64,000 nucleotides of DNA. It comes from Diphasiastrum complanatum (lineage: Eukaryota > Streptophyta > Lycopodiopsida > Lycopodiales > Lycopodiaceae). This document shows, in pieces, positions 10,351-20,379 of this stretch (position 1 is its first letter; the number at the start of each line of letters is the position of its first letter). The notes beneath the pieces were generated by a model. It did not search any database. It was not told the origin of the DNA and saw only the letters and a list, made by a program, of their open reading frames with translations. The translations under genes and the position numbers were made by a program. The stretch covers positions 10,202,293 to 10,266,292 of the forward strand of contig CM055108.1 in NCBI GenBank assembly GCA_029204225.1, read 5' to 3'.

Positions 10351-11435
10351 GAGATCAAGAAACACAGACTGAAACCAAGGATGCTGCAGAGGTACAAGCT
10401 ATTGAAGACCAACCTGAGGCGTTAAGCGTCATTCCATACCAAGCCCAGGCGTCACCAAGTGGAGCAGTTGTAAAGAAAAACAAGATTGTCTACTCACTAC
10501 TAAGGTCAGAATTTCAGACATTTCATCAGAAACTAACTTTTTTTATTCCACCTTTTTGTAGTCCAGAACTCCAATGGAGAATGGATTACCTTTTTTTATC
10601 TAAACTTTTTGGTTACACAAAAGAACAATGGGAGAACCCTTGGACTTTTTCTAACATAAATACTTTATGGTCTAGACTAACTATACATAAAAAAGAAATC
10701 CTCGTCCTTGCCATTGTTCTAAACAAGTTCAATGTGCAAACTAACTATATTCATGTGGTCGTAGGATCCTTGTATATATACATCTTAGAATACCTAAGAA
10801 CATTTGAGAATAATATTTTTTCAGCATTGGATGAGTATTTGAATAAGTTAGAATCAATTAACATTTTTGATGTAAAGAAGTTGTTTCTAACTCTAAATCA
10901 GTTCCTTCCCGAGTTACTCATCAGTTTTTATTCCCTGATCTATGGGAAATCTACACAGATTGGAAAACTAACTATTCTTTTGGAGGAAGTAAAAGCAAAT
11001 AATATACTTCGCTCCACTAACCCAATAACTCGACCATATTATACTTACAGCCATGTAAATATTGCTTCTCTCATTTCGTATGCCCTCCTATCTGTTCAAC
11101 AATTGTATATTAAAGCGAAATTTCCCGAATATACATATGCTGCCCTTTCACTAACTGTCCCTTCTGCCGAGATGTCTGAAATCCTGACCGAGGATAGTTG
11201 GTATACCCATCTTGTTAATAATACATTAACTGATAACCCCCTTGCACCAACCGGCAATCAAGGAATGAGTGGTTATCCAAATTTGTCATTCCAAGAAGAC
11301 TACAACCAGAAGAACAACTCTTTCCTAGCAACAAAAGGACTGACATTGGAGCAAAAAAATGAAGAGAATGACGCCCAAGCCAAGGCTATTTTCCACAGCA
11401 AGCCAGCTAGCCGAAAGCGACAAGGAAGGACATAA
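10290..11435 (+). CDS. Accessory ORF of Gypsy-1, C-terminal domain, unrecognised protein
   Basis: An open frame from 10290 to the stop at 11433-11435 that contains an ATG at 10581, giving 284 residues if used. Upstream of that ATG the frame has no stop for 97 codons and reads as Glu/Gln/Thr-rich sequence like the preceding coiled-coil part, so the ATG is probably internal and the domain belongs to the long accessory protein. The protein is rich in Leu, Ile, Tyr and Asn, with a hydrophobic stretch VVVGSLYIYILEYL near residue 60 of the ATG form and a basic end (ASRKRQGR). It ends 43 bases before the 3' LTR. I do not recognise the family. A diverged env-like or gag-like protein are both possible. 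Confidence 0.5.
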   Translation, partial: ANTSNVRKGHPNRYHLQADLRDQETQTETKDAAEVQAIEDQPEALSVIPYQAQASPSGAVVKKNKIVYSLLRSEFQTFHQKLTFFIPPFCSPELQWRMDYLFLSKLFGYTKEQWENPWTFSNINTLWSRLTIHKKEILVLAIVLNKFNVQTNYIHVVVGSLYIYILEYLRTFENNIFSALDEYLNKLESINIFDVKKLFLTLNQFLPELLISFYSLIYGKSTQIGKLTILLEEVKANNILRSTNPITRPYYTYSHVNIASLISYALLSVQQLYIKAKFPEYTYAALSLTVPSAEMSEILTEDSWYTHLVNNTLTDNPLAPTGNQGMSGYPNLSFQEDYNQKNNSFLATKGLTLEQKNEENDAQAKAIFHSKPASRKRQGRT

Positions 11436-11465
11436 ATCAGATTGTTTGCGAGCCGTTGCATAGCT

Positions 11466-11478
11466 GAGGAAGGAGATT
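11466..11478 (+). other. Polypurine tract of Gypsy-1
   Basis: GAGGAAGGAGATT immediately precedes the 3' LTR. Confidence 0.7.
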
Positions 11479-12411
11479 TGTGGAGTCTTATGATCTCACA
11501 TTATCCAAACTTTGTCATATACTGTAAAAAATTTCAATTTCCATATATATAGAATGTGCTTTAGTGCCTAAATACATGTAAAGGCCTATTTCGCACTTTG
11601 TAAATTCATATTTTGAGTAGAGGTTGCGACGTTCTAAAGAGACGCAATAGAAGTTCAGAACCAACATTTGACGGTTCGTAAGCGACATTGAGGCTGAAGA
11701 ACATTCCTGTAAGGATAGCACTATGTGCCATTGTACATACGCATTTCTACGCAGAGCTGAGTATCAATAGAGAGCGAAGAGCAAGTTCTTATAGCTTGAA
11801 CATTCTTTCCTTCTGTTATCTCTCATAGAATTACTTCTTATCATTTGTGCGAACACAATCTGTATGATCTGTGATTGATTGTGATACTGTTTTGTTTGCG
11901 TCACACACATTTCTTAATCAAACACAAAAAATTAGTTTTAGCAAAAATTCCTTCAACTCTGAATGAGCTATGTGTTCAGATAATGGGGTTTATTGAGGCT
12001 CTGTCTTATTTGCTTCCTGCGATAAAAAATAATTCTTTGTGTTTGATTAAGCAGGACTTTTAGCTAATGTGATTCTGCTTGATGAATCTAATTGCTAGTT
12101 GCTGTCAATTCTGACTGTTTTCCTGATGCCTGAAGAGCCTAAAAGATAAAGTAATTCTTACAATTACAGACCTTGACCAAATCGTTTCATCATTGGTGTT
12201 CTTGGATGCCAATTTACCCAAATATCTTTGGATAATCAGTTATGTTGCTATAGTATTCATTGTGAACTTTATACACTCTAGTCTATTTATCATCATACAT
12301 ACATTTACCATGCAAAAGATGAGATTATTCCCTCTCTTGGGGAACGATCAAACCTTTTATACTACGTAATTCATTGATTTTGTAAAAATCTATAACGACT
12401 AGGCCACCACA
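11479..12411 (+). repeat. 3' LTR of Gypsy-1
   Basis: 933 bp beginning TGTGGAGTCTTA and ending CCACCACA. It is related to the 1,021-bp Gypsy-2 LTR at 31158-32178 with several indels. A TATATATAG box lies at 11544-11552, close to the start, so U3 is short and most of the LTR would be R/U5. Confidence 0.9.
11544..11552 (+). promoter_or_regulatory. Probable TATA box of the Gypsy-1 LTR
   Basis: TATATATAG in the 3' LTR; the Gypsy-2 LTR has TATATATAAAA at the matching place (about 32104-32114, minus strand). Conservation in both LTRs supports it. Confidence 0.5.
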
Positions 12412-12985
12412 TTAGTAGAGGATATCCACGTGGACGTCAGATTGCAACGTCCACATGGATGTAGCAATCCGACATCTAGATGGTCGTCACATTTCAACAT
12501 CCAGAAGTGACTTGTCCAGACATGTGCTTGATGTGGTGCGATAATTTGGGTGACATGGACGTCATAATGTGACACACAATATCAGTGTCGGATTTGGACA
12601 TCTGTTATAGTTTTCAACAGACGAAAAGGTGCCCAAAATTGATCGACAAATGTTCTATGGATCACCGATGCCTGTCTGATGTACAAGTATCCCCATCAAA
12701 TCCAACATATAATTATCTATCAGATTCAAATGTCCTAAAGCATATTTTAAAAAATAAAAAATCCATAAAAAACATGTTATTTTTGTCCAAAAAGTGAGAC
12801 TTGAGGACCTTGAATAGATCTACCACAACCTACATGCATGAGAGGTTGCACACTACCAAATTACTCTTGATCAACTTGGATTTTGATGAGCTATCAAACA
12901 CAATTTGGATCTAGGCAACAGCTCTTGATGTTTATGTTGCGAAATAAATTGATATGTTCCCACTATTTTAAGAAACGTTTAGTCG
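12412..12985. other. Unassigned DNA with degenerate ACGTCC-type motifs
   Basis: No gene seen. From about 12425 to 12560 short related motifs recur in both orientations (GGACGTC, AACGTCCAC, CGACATC, GTCGTCAC), which may be an old, decayed repeat. The remainder is AT-rich and featureless. Confidence 0.4.
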
Positions 12986-13425
12986 ACCAATTTGTACTTA
13001 ACACAGAGACGGTATACGCACCACCGGCCAGTATCTGCACGACATGTGTCATGGCACATCAGCATGTTTGAACACATGTTGCGTGACATGTGTTAATTTT
13101 TTGTCAGCCGATCTAACATGTGGCCATGCATTGTTTTTCTTGAAGCCATATTGACACGTGTCCGGCAGACGGTATGGCCCACATGTGGCCATGCATTGTT
13201 TCTCTACCAATTTGCGCTCAACACGAAGATGATATACACACCACTGGCCAATATTTGCATGACATGTGTCATGGCACATCAACATGTTTGAACACATGTT
13301 GCACGACACATGTTAATTTTTTGTCAACTGATCTAACATGTGGCCATGCATTGTTTTTCTTGAAGCCATACTGACATGTGTCCGGCAGAGGGTATGGCCC
13401 ACATGTGGCCATGCATTGTTTCTCT
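12986..13425. repeat. Two tandem copies of a 220-bp repeat
   Basis: The unit begins ACCAATTTG at 12986 and again at 13206. Both copies carry CATGTGTCATGGCACATCA, the dyad AACATGTTTGAACACATGTT, and ACATGTGGCCATGCATTG. The unit is unusually rich in CATG/CATGTG palindromes. Copies differ by scattered substitutions, so the duplication is not recent. Confidence 0.85.
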
Positions 13426-13469
13426 TGAAGCCCAAATGGCACGTGTCAACGTGTATAAGAGAGGGTATG

Positions 13470-13624
<155 letters not shown>

Positions 13625-13754
13625 CCCTTGGGCTCCCTCGCTGCTGCTACTGCCTCTGCTCCGCCTTCTCTGCTGTTGCTGTCTCTGCTGCGCTGCTGCT
13701 GCTCACTGCCTCTCCTCCCTTTTCTCTCTCTCTTTCTTTGTGTTTCTTCTCTAT

Positions 13755-13919
13755 CTATGTATGTTCTGTATCTCTGTCTCTCATCTGCAATAATTGTGCA
13801 TGAATTTTTGTAGAAAAATTAGCTTGCCAACGAGCTACTATATGCTTCAATTCAGCATCTTTCTGTGACTCTTCCCTAAGAAATTCAGAAAAAGAACTTT
13901 CACCCGATTCACTGTGCAT
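13755..13919 (-). pseudogene. Possible start of a Copia gag frame
   Basis: A 54-codon minus-strand frame from ATG at 13919 (MHSESGESSFSEFL...), downstream of the Copia-G primer site. The position fits the start of a gag gene, but the frame is short, ends before any domain, and runs towards the CT/CTG-rich tract. No family match was made. Confidence 0.25.
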
Positions 13920-14278
13920 AGGTGTGATTCAAATCTATCTACTACCAGGTCGGCGAAGAATAATACCAAAAATGGAAGGCCCAAGTGATTGTTCATCTAG
14001 TTGATGGTAACCTTTTATAATCAATAAGTTGGGCGAAGCTTTTCCAAAAGATCAGTTGTCATATTGTTATATTTTTGTCAAAAAAGTCTCTTTTTTTGTA
14101 AAAATACCAGTATAACTCTTGATTCTTCACTAGATTCTTCGCCAAGTTTTCAAATTATTCAATTTATGGTAAGTGATCATTTTTGAGTTCGACGAACATT
14201 CATCTGATCAGGATCATAGAAAATCTCTATAAACTACAGAACTATGTTTTTTTTGTGTCAGGTGATGAGAAAATCTAT
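13920..14278 (-). other. Leader-like DNA downstream of the Copia-G primer site
   Basis: AT-rich sequence between the primer site and the first ATG of the possible gag on the minus strand. No reading frame of interest. Confidence 0.35.
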
Positions 14279-14290
14279 GCTCTGACACCA
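14279..14290 (-). other. Primer binding site of Copia-G
   Basis: Minus strand TGGTGTCAGAGC, one base from the canonical tRNA-Met complement TGGTATCAGAGC, placed four bases after a plausible LTR end (TTTCA). Confidence 0.65.
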
Positions 14291-14294
14291 CTAT

Positions 14295-14985
14295 TGAAAG
14301 TGATCTCAATCCCAATAAGGGTGCAATGGATATCCATATACGAATTGTTTCGTCCTCTGGTTCCCTTTGTTGAGATTCTCATAGAAACAAACCCAGATGG
14401 AATTCGATTCTGTCCTCGGGTCTACTGTCCTCTCTGTGACAAGATCTACAATCCTCCAATTAGGTGAGGCCAAAACACTTTTGACCTACATTGAATTTAC
14501 TTATGCATTCGACAAGGTGAAACCAATGTGCGAAAAAAGATTGAAACCAGCTGATTACAAACATACAACTATCAAACAATTAAGCATTCGATCATGTTCA
14601 AGACAAGAAACTCTTCTGCATAAAAACATCTACTACTATTATCAGAGAATTCCTTAAGCGTTGTTGTGACAAACCACACAGCGCATCGACGCGAAAGAAA
14701 CTCTGTCTTTTGCGAATCAAAAACTTGTCACGCTTACTAGCAGACTTCTTGAACCTTAGCTTGCTGGCTACACAGTGCTCAGCTTACATTGGTATATATA
14801 TGGTCAATCTACTATGACTACATAATTAATCATCAGGATCTACATGTATGTAGAGAGGAGGACACGATTACTGAGATCAGGAGATTACAAGAATGGCTGA
14901 TTAGGCATGTCCTAATGGTATCCTGTCAATCTCCGGAGGATGACGTCCTCCTGGTACTTTTGCAATCTCATCTGTCCTTTCACGT
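14295..14985 (-). repeat. Probable LTR of Copia-G
   Basis: On the minus strand an RNase H coding end (15262-15820), this AT-rich block with a CCATATATATACC TATA-like element near 14791-14802, and a primer site follow one another, so the block should be an LTR. Its lower boundary is set by the primer site. The upper boundary is a guess near a purine-rich stretch about 14940-14990. Confidence 0.5.
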
Positions 14986-15127
14986 GTGAAGATCCACCGC
15001 CGTTTAGGTTTTCATGTCTTTCCTGTGCCTTTGGCTTTGCCATTAGGTCGCCTTGGGTCCACGAACCTTTTATCTTCTTGTTCGTGTTCATGTTTGACTG
15101 TCATATTCGAGTTCGTTTGACTGTGGT

Positions 15128-15245
15128 CTTCGTGTCTTCGGTCCTCAAAGTTTTTCTGTTCGTGTTCGTGTTCGTGTTTTCGGTCCTTGAAGCTTTTCTG
15201 TTCACGTTCGTCTTCATGTCTTTGGTCCTCAAAGCTTTTCTATTC
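15128..15245 (-). repeat. Three 42-bp tandem repeats in the tail of Copia-G RNase H
   Basis: The core CGGTCCTCAAAG recurs at 15139, 15181 and 15223, exactly 42 bases (14 codons) apart. On the minus strand the units encode NRKALRTKD-like peptides appended to the end of the polyprotein. Confidence 0.75.
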
Positions 15246-15261
15246 GAGACCACGCAGCTCC

Positions 15262-15820
15262 CTTGTTTCTCGTCTGCCTTGAGCTCTAAAGCTATCATCG
15301 CTTTGTGGCCAGAAACTATTTGTTTCTTCAACTCCCTCTCATAGCGTGGTAGCTTTATAACTCCTAGACTCTTCCTCTGCCTGTCGAACAAACCTTTGTC
15401 TAGGGCCTTGGTGAAGATGTCCGCCACCATTTGCTTCATGCCAATGAAGTTGGTCTTCAATTCCCTTCTAGTGATCAGGTCCCTTATCAAGTGATACTTG
15501 ATTACGATGTGTTTCATTCTTGAGTGGAACACAGGATCCTTCATCAGGTGAATTGCAGAAGTATTGTCCATCTGCAGAATCAATGGCTCTTGGTTAGTTT
15601 CATTCAATCCGTCGAGGAACTGTCTCAGCCATGTGATTTCATTGTCCATCTTCATGGCTGCAACGTATTTTGCTTCACAGGATGATTGAGCTATAATGGT
15701 CTGCTTCTTGTTGATCCAAAGAACTGCTATGCCTGCTGCAATGGTGCACCCTCCTGAGACACTTTTACAGTCGTCCTTGAGAGATGCCTAGCTAGCATCA
15801 CTGTAACACGAAGACTGCAT
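15262..15820 (-). pseudogene. Copia RNase H fragment (Copia-G)
   Basis: Minus-strand sequence with a YSDAS start, a KSVSGG segment, KKQTIIAQSSCEA around the catalytic Glu, then QMDNTSAIHLMKDP and VADIFTKALD, which are hallmarks of the C-terminal RNase H of Ty1/copia. A stop codon interrupts the first segment near 15790. The frame continues beyond the usual end through the 42-bp repeats to 15101. Upstream it meets a plus-strand Copia fragment at about 15850, so the rest of this element is absent. Confidence 0.85.
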
Positions 15821-15870
15821 CTTACTCACCTCAACACAATGTAATAGCTGAATGAAGAAATCACACACTT

Positions 15871-16951
15871 ATGGAAACTGCAAGGTGTATGATGGCTCAT
15901 GCGAAATCACCAAAACAGTTGTGGGCAGAAGCAGTGGCTACATCAAATTATCTTCAGAATCGTATTCTGAAATCTCGAATACCGAATAAAACTCCTCATG
16001 AGATATGGTGGAAGACGAAGCCAAATCTAGCACATGTTCGGACATTTGGATGCACAATGTATATGCACATACCAGATAAGTTGAGAAAGAAACTCGATGA
16101 AAAGACCAAACAAGGTTTTCTGGTAGGATTCGAGTTACATTCATCATATTATTGTGTCTATGTACCAGGAATTGGCAAGATAAAAGTTCTTCGAGATGTT
16201 AAATTTGATGAGACAAAATACATTGCAGACAGTGATCTAGTCAGCTGTGAAATTCTCAGAAACTATTATGAGCTACCAATCACGACAAAAGTTAAACAAG
16301 TAAAAGATGAAAGAGAATTACCAGATTCAATGGAAGATCAAGGTTGAGTACCTGACAGACTCAAATCGCGAGCACGAATTCTAGCAAAAAGCTCAAATCA
16401 AAATCGAACTCGAAGCCTACAGAATCGAACTTGAAACCACATGTGAGAAGATCTGACAGACAACAAAAACCACCAGAAAGATATGGTTAGGATGTTTTTA
16501 ATACAACCATCAAATTTTGTAGATTCTCTGACGAATCTCAAACATTCGAGGAAGTTGTTGATGGACTAGATAAAGATCACTGACAATGGAGGACGAAACG
16601 TCATCCATGTATAAGAACAGTGTACGGACACTTGCACCTATACATGATGGCAGAAAACCAGTCAAGTGCAAGTGGATCTACAAGATCAAAATAGGTCCTG
16701 ATGAAGAGAACATCAGATACAAGGCGAGGTTAGTTGCTAAAGAATTTTCACAGAAGTATGGAATCGACTACATTGATACTTTTTCACCGATAGTCAAACA
16801 TACATCAATTCATTTGTTATTCGCGTATGCAATGGCTCATGATCTGAAAATCCATATTGTGGATGAGAGAACTGCTTCCTTGCACGCAAAATTGGAAGAA
16901 GACTTATTCATGGACCAACCACTTGGTTTTGTAAGCCAAGAATATCCTTAG
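15871..16951 (+). pseudogene. Copia integrase C-terminus and RT fragment
   Basis: The frame 15871-16347 reads METARCMM, then LWAEAVATSNYLQNR and VRTFGCTMYMHIP, which is the end of the Copia integrase and the following conserved segment (FLVGF, VLRDVKFDE). After stops and frame changes, 16586-16951 reads CKWIYKIKIGPD, ARLVAKEFSQKYGIDY and FMDQPLGF, the N-terminal fingers of RT. It ends just before the palm, where the next fragment begins. The family differs from Copia-F in sequence. It is a dead piece with no LTR. Confidence 0.85.
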
Positions 16952-16955
16952 AAAA

Positions 16956-17077
16956 GGATGTCACATTTAGTATTATAATATTTTAATAATAAAAAAGGCA
17001 TCTTGAAAGAATTCTTAAAGGGTCTTTTTGGAACTCAAAACTCCTCTAATGTCACAATCATATAATCCTTTGAGTTG
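16956..17077 (-). pseudogene. Copia fragment beyond the Copia-B insertion
   Basis: Minus-strand sequence starting CAACTCAAAGGATTATATGATTG continues, after the ATGAA duplication, the coding segment that ends at 22597. The uninterrupted counterpart lies within Copia-B at about 19840-19860. This identifies 16956-17077 and 22597-23822 as two halves of one host copy. Confidence 0.7.
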
Positions 17078-17082
17078 ATGAA
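17078..17082. repeat. Target site duplication ATGAA, left copy (Copia-B)
   Basis: Matches 22592-22596 exactly; flanks the terminal TGTG...CACA ends of Copia-B. Confidence 0.85.
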
Positions 17083-17272
17083 TGTGAAAAATTCAGCAAC
17101 TTCACATGTGTGGGGAACCACACCAAAAGTGTGAATGATCTTTACCATGTTTTATGGTAACACACAAATCACCTGCAGAGTGATATTACAATCTACCAAC
17201 AGATCTGAGGCTAGAGCACAATCTAGAATGCTACAGATCAAAGCTACACTAATTTCTCACAAATAGGGAAAG
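17083..17272 (-). repeat. Truncated 3' LTR of Copia-B
   Basis: Aligns with 21744-21933 over about 190 bases with scattered substitutions, including the CACATGTGTGGGG palindrome region, then similarity ends. The remaining bases to 17429 match nothing recognised. Confidence 0.75.
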
Positions 17273-17429
17273 AGTTAGAAATCAGTTTTGATCTGATTAT
17301 TATAAGCTTCAAATGTGATACTGTAATAAATGTACAGACTATTTTCAGTACTGATCAGGACGTGACCCACTATCATTATATCAGTCGGGCACTTGTCCCG
17401 TAGCCGACTACTTGGGTTAGCCGAGTAGC

Positions 17430-18081
17430 TGTGAGAGATTTCAACTAGTTTAGTCTAGTTTAGTCACATATTGGTAAATTGTCAATAAGAGGCCAAAACT
17501 CATTTTAGACATAGAGATAAACTCTTTGAAGTTATATTAGTTAAAATACATTCAATAAACACTTCTTGAAAGTGTGGGAAAGTTGGTAGTCGAGTTTGAG
17601 AGAGATTGAAATTCGAACTTTGGGTACATTGAATCTAGACCCAAAAATAGTAGGGTTTACATTTTGGAGGGAAAGCCAAGTGGCCAAATAGGGTTTGAAA
17701 CTCTATAAAAGTATGTAAGTCATGGAGAGACACATCTTCTCTCTTCTCTCTTTCATTTCATCATTATACATGGTTCTCTTTGGGTTTTACTACTCATTGG
17801 TGCACTATCTTGGTGATATCTTGCAATCTTGTGTGTAGAATGCTCATATTTTGCTATTCTCAGTTCCACACGTGTGAAATATAGTAGGGTACTGTAATTG
17901 TACAGACATCAAGGATATTTTATGTTTTGGTTCATGTTTGATCAGTATCTCTTAGAGTTTGCATCTCATTTTGTATGTAGATGCTGATTTTTCTACATTG
18001 GCAGGATTGTTGGTTTGTTCCTTATTGTAACCAAAGATCAGGGACATGGATTGGATCTTGAATGATCTGAAATCCTTCACA
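17430..18081 (+). repeat. 5' LTR of Copia-C
   Basis: Starts TGTGAGAGATTTCAACTAG and ends CCTTCACA directly before the primer site. A TATAAAA box is at 17704-17710. It shares the CAATCTTGTGTGTAGAATGCT block with the Copia-D LTR and a CACACGTGTG palindrome with the Copia-A LTR. Confidence 0.85.
17704..17710 (+). promoter_or_regulatory. Probable TATA box of the Copia-C LTR
   Basis: CTATAAAAG in the middle of the LTR, followed after about 35 bases by a CT-rich stretch typical of plant LTR transcription starts. Confidence 0.55.
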
Positions 18082-18094
18082 TGGTATCAGAGCT
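18082..18094 (+). other. Primer binding site (tRNA-Met) of Copia-C
   Basis: TGGTATCAGAGCT immediately after the LTR end. Confidence 0.9.
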
Positions 18095-18626
18095 CTTGTG
18101 TTTCAGGTTATGAAAGCCATCTTTAGCAAGGATTTGGAGGAGTTATCAATGCTAGAGCATGCTAGATTGATCTCTACTCAAAAATCAACATTTTTGCATA
18201 TGTAGATTGGATCTTTTGTAGGTCAGAACTCAATATAGGGTTATATACTTGATCAATTCCGACTTCACACTTGGCTTACTGGATTTATATGACTTTTGGT
18301 GCATTAGGAAGGTCTCATTGGAGTCTACAAGAAGATATATCAAGTTTCTAAAAATTGTATATAGAATTTGAGATATTCACTTTTTTGTGATTTTGTCAAA
18401 ACCCTATTTTTGATTGGATCTCTAGTTTGTGAGGTTACTGAACTTCGTTTGAGTGTGTTTCAATCTTATGAAGTGGCAAGAATCATTAGATTGAGGATAG
18501 ATCATAGGTTGATCAAGATTTCACTATTCTATGTGTTGATTTTCTAGTTAGAAGTGCTAGAAGAGATTTGAGAGGTTCCATATCTTTGTGATTTCTTCTT
18601 GAGTTCATTTGTAGACATTCAAGAGA

Positions 18627-19080
18627 ATGCTTTGTGCATTGGAACAAGTTGAAAGGAGAATATCAGGTCACTTCAACATGGCTACAAGTGGAGGCTTTAT
18701 GTTGGAGAGCAATGATAGGCCTACCTCAATCAACTATTCTACTTGGAAGGTGAGGATGGAGTCCTTATTGGAGATGAATGAGTTGATGGAGATTGTTGCA
18801 GGTGTGGAGGAGAGGCCTCAAGCACCTCAAGATCAAGTGAGGTATTACAAGTGAGCAAAGAAAGCTCTACACATGATTAAGATGAATGTTACCAATGAAC
18901 TTCTCAAGGAAGTTGGTAAGTGCACATCATCTTTGGAGGCTTGGGAAGCTTTGAAGAAGCTTTATGAACTCAAGAGTTCTTACTCTTAGGAGGCAAATCT
19001 TTCAGAGTTTGCAAAAGAAGGAAGAGAGTACTCATGCTTTTGTTTTGAGGGTTAAGGCATTCAATGATGAATTAGCATGA
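18627..19080 (+). pseudogene. gag: Decayed gag of Copia-C
   Basis: Begins in frame with SINYSTWKVRMESLL and VEERPQAPQDQ, matching the Copia gag start of Copia-H (37530). It is broken by TGA at 18852-18854 and by later stops and shifts. Before it, 18095-18626 is a non-coding leader shared with Copia-D. The zinc knuckle is deleted. Confidence 0.8.
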
Positions 19081-19108
19081 TGAGGATCAAGGTGGTGGTG
19101 ATTCTCTT

Positions 19109-19589
19109 TTGATGTGTTCTTCAAGTCCAATATCAAGTGAAGGTGACAAAGATTCATGGTGGATTGATAGTGGAGCTAGTTCACACATGACTAGTCACAA
19201 GGAGTTATTTACTTCTTTGGTCACTTATGATGGAGCCAAGAAAGCAATTCACATGGCCAATGGTGGTGAATGTGTGATTGAAGGTATTGGTTCATTTCCT
19301 ATTTGTCTCTCTACTAATAGGAAAGCAAGACTTGATGGTGTTCTTTACATTCCTTCACTTTCAAAGAATTTGTTAAGTGTTGGTCAAATGATAGAGAAAT
19401 GATACATGGTAAAGTTTAGTGGTGATGCTTGTTTCATTACAAAAGAAGAAATCTTGGTTGCTAGGGGCAATAGACAAGGTAGACTTTTCAAGCTTGATTC
19501 TTTTGTTATGGAAAACAAAAAGGATGGAATGGAAAAGGAGATTGGTCTCAACAACAAGATCTCATCAAAGCTTGATCTTGATCTTCCAT
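19109..19589 (+). pseudogene. Protease region of Copia-C
   Basis: WWIDSGASSHMTSHKE holds the intact DSG active-site motif, followed by ANGGECVIEGIG and VLYIPSLSKNLLSVGQM, the conserved region after Copia protease. A stop at 19399-19401 splits the frame. The last part (19550-19589) is already sequence of the inverted neighbour. Confidence 0.85.
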
Positions 19590-20379
19590 AAAGGTTAGTG
19601 AAAACAATGTCACCATCATAAATCAAAAGATAGATTTCAAACTTTCCATCCAATTTGAAGTAGAGTAGGTGAAGATGAGTATCAAACCTAATAAATCCAG
19701 CCTTTTTGAGTCCATAACAAACCTCAATAAGCTCACCAATGAGATCTCCATTGCCTTGAAAAAATTGCCTCTCGATTTGCTCCATGTAGTCTTCTCCAAC
19801 CAACCTTTTGCCATCTTGATCATGAGTGATCAATTTACAATCATAGAATCCTTTGAGTTGATGAAGAGATGTGAGATCCATGCCTTGGATCTTCCCAATA
19901 ACCAATCTTCCATTGCTCTTTCCTTCATAAGACTCTCTCTTAATGATTGCATCATAAGAAGTAGAAACCTCAAAGACAATAGAAGCCATGAAAAAAATGA
20001 TTAGTACCTTCAACATAAGGATGATTGAAGTACTCTCTTTTTTCAAACAAGAACTTCTACTCAATGTTTTAGGTAATGAGTCATATAATAATAATTCTTC
20101 CTCATTATCATTCACAATGATATCATTCAAAGTACATCCTACTTTGAACTCTTCACATACTTCTCTTCTCCTTGACTTGTGACTATCTCCCTCACCAAGT
20201 CTCTTGGTAGAACCATTTGGTCTACTCTGTTTATGAAGACATGTGACTCCACTTGCTGCAAAAATGACTTTCTTGGACTCATCACAAAAGAATATAGAAG
20301 AACCATCTCCTTCATGCATGCACCTAGCAACATCTTTTTCCATATGATCAAAGAAATCATTAACAACAATCTTTTCCAA
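19590..20379 (-). CDS. Chimeric ORF of Copia-B with a degenerate RT segment
   Basis: An open minus-strand frame of about 260 codons before it runs antisense into Copia-C protease (it stays open to 19384). The listed start at 20379 is a TTG; no convincing ATG start is seen and the frame is entered from gag. It reads NDFFDHMEK, a Cys/Ser-rich part, one strong hydrophobic segment (SIILMLKVLIIFFMASIVF) that would be a membrane span if translated, then EDYMEQIE and VCYGLKKAGF followed by IYLLIYDGDIVF. The last parts match Copia RT, but the catalytic YVDD is YDGD, so polymerase activity is not expected. A second copy of the first part lies at 22597-23100. Confidence 0.5.

Larger units (their letters stand above)
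1301..12411 (+). mobile_element. Gypsy-1: internally deleted Ty3/gypsy (Athila/Tat-like) element
   Basis: The element runs from a truncated 5' LTR through a tRNA-Asp primer site, a partial gag and a long accessory frame to a polypurine tract and a full 3' LTR. It has no protease, RT, RNase H or integrase, so it is non-autonomous. The pol-bearing relative lies on the minus strand at 23823-32178. In that relative the accessory frame follows integrase; here gag is joined directly to it near 2335-2339, which means about 6 kb of pol was lost. Copia-A is inserted at 3036-9272. Base 12412 onward is flanking DNA, so a target duplication cannot be tested because the 5' end is missing. Confidence 0.85.
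17430..19552 (+). mobile_element. Copia-C: partial Copia element (LTR to protease)
   Basis: A plus-strand element with 5' LTR, primer site, leader, broken gag and protease. It stops at about 19552, where sequence related to Copia-B begins in the opposite orientation. LTR relatives occur at 37018, 40775, 49910-50123 (-) and 58305, so this is an abundant local family. No 3' LTR is present. Confidence 0.8.

Noticed and set aside
12986-13425. CRISPR-like direct repeats
   Set aside because: Only two long diverged units without spacers, in a eukaryotic genome.
19384-19590. C-terminal 70 codons of the long minus-strand frame in Copia-B
   Set aside because: This part is simply antisense to the Copia-C protease and not a protein domain.
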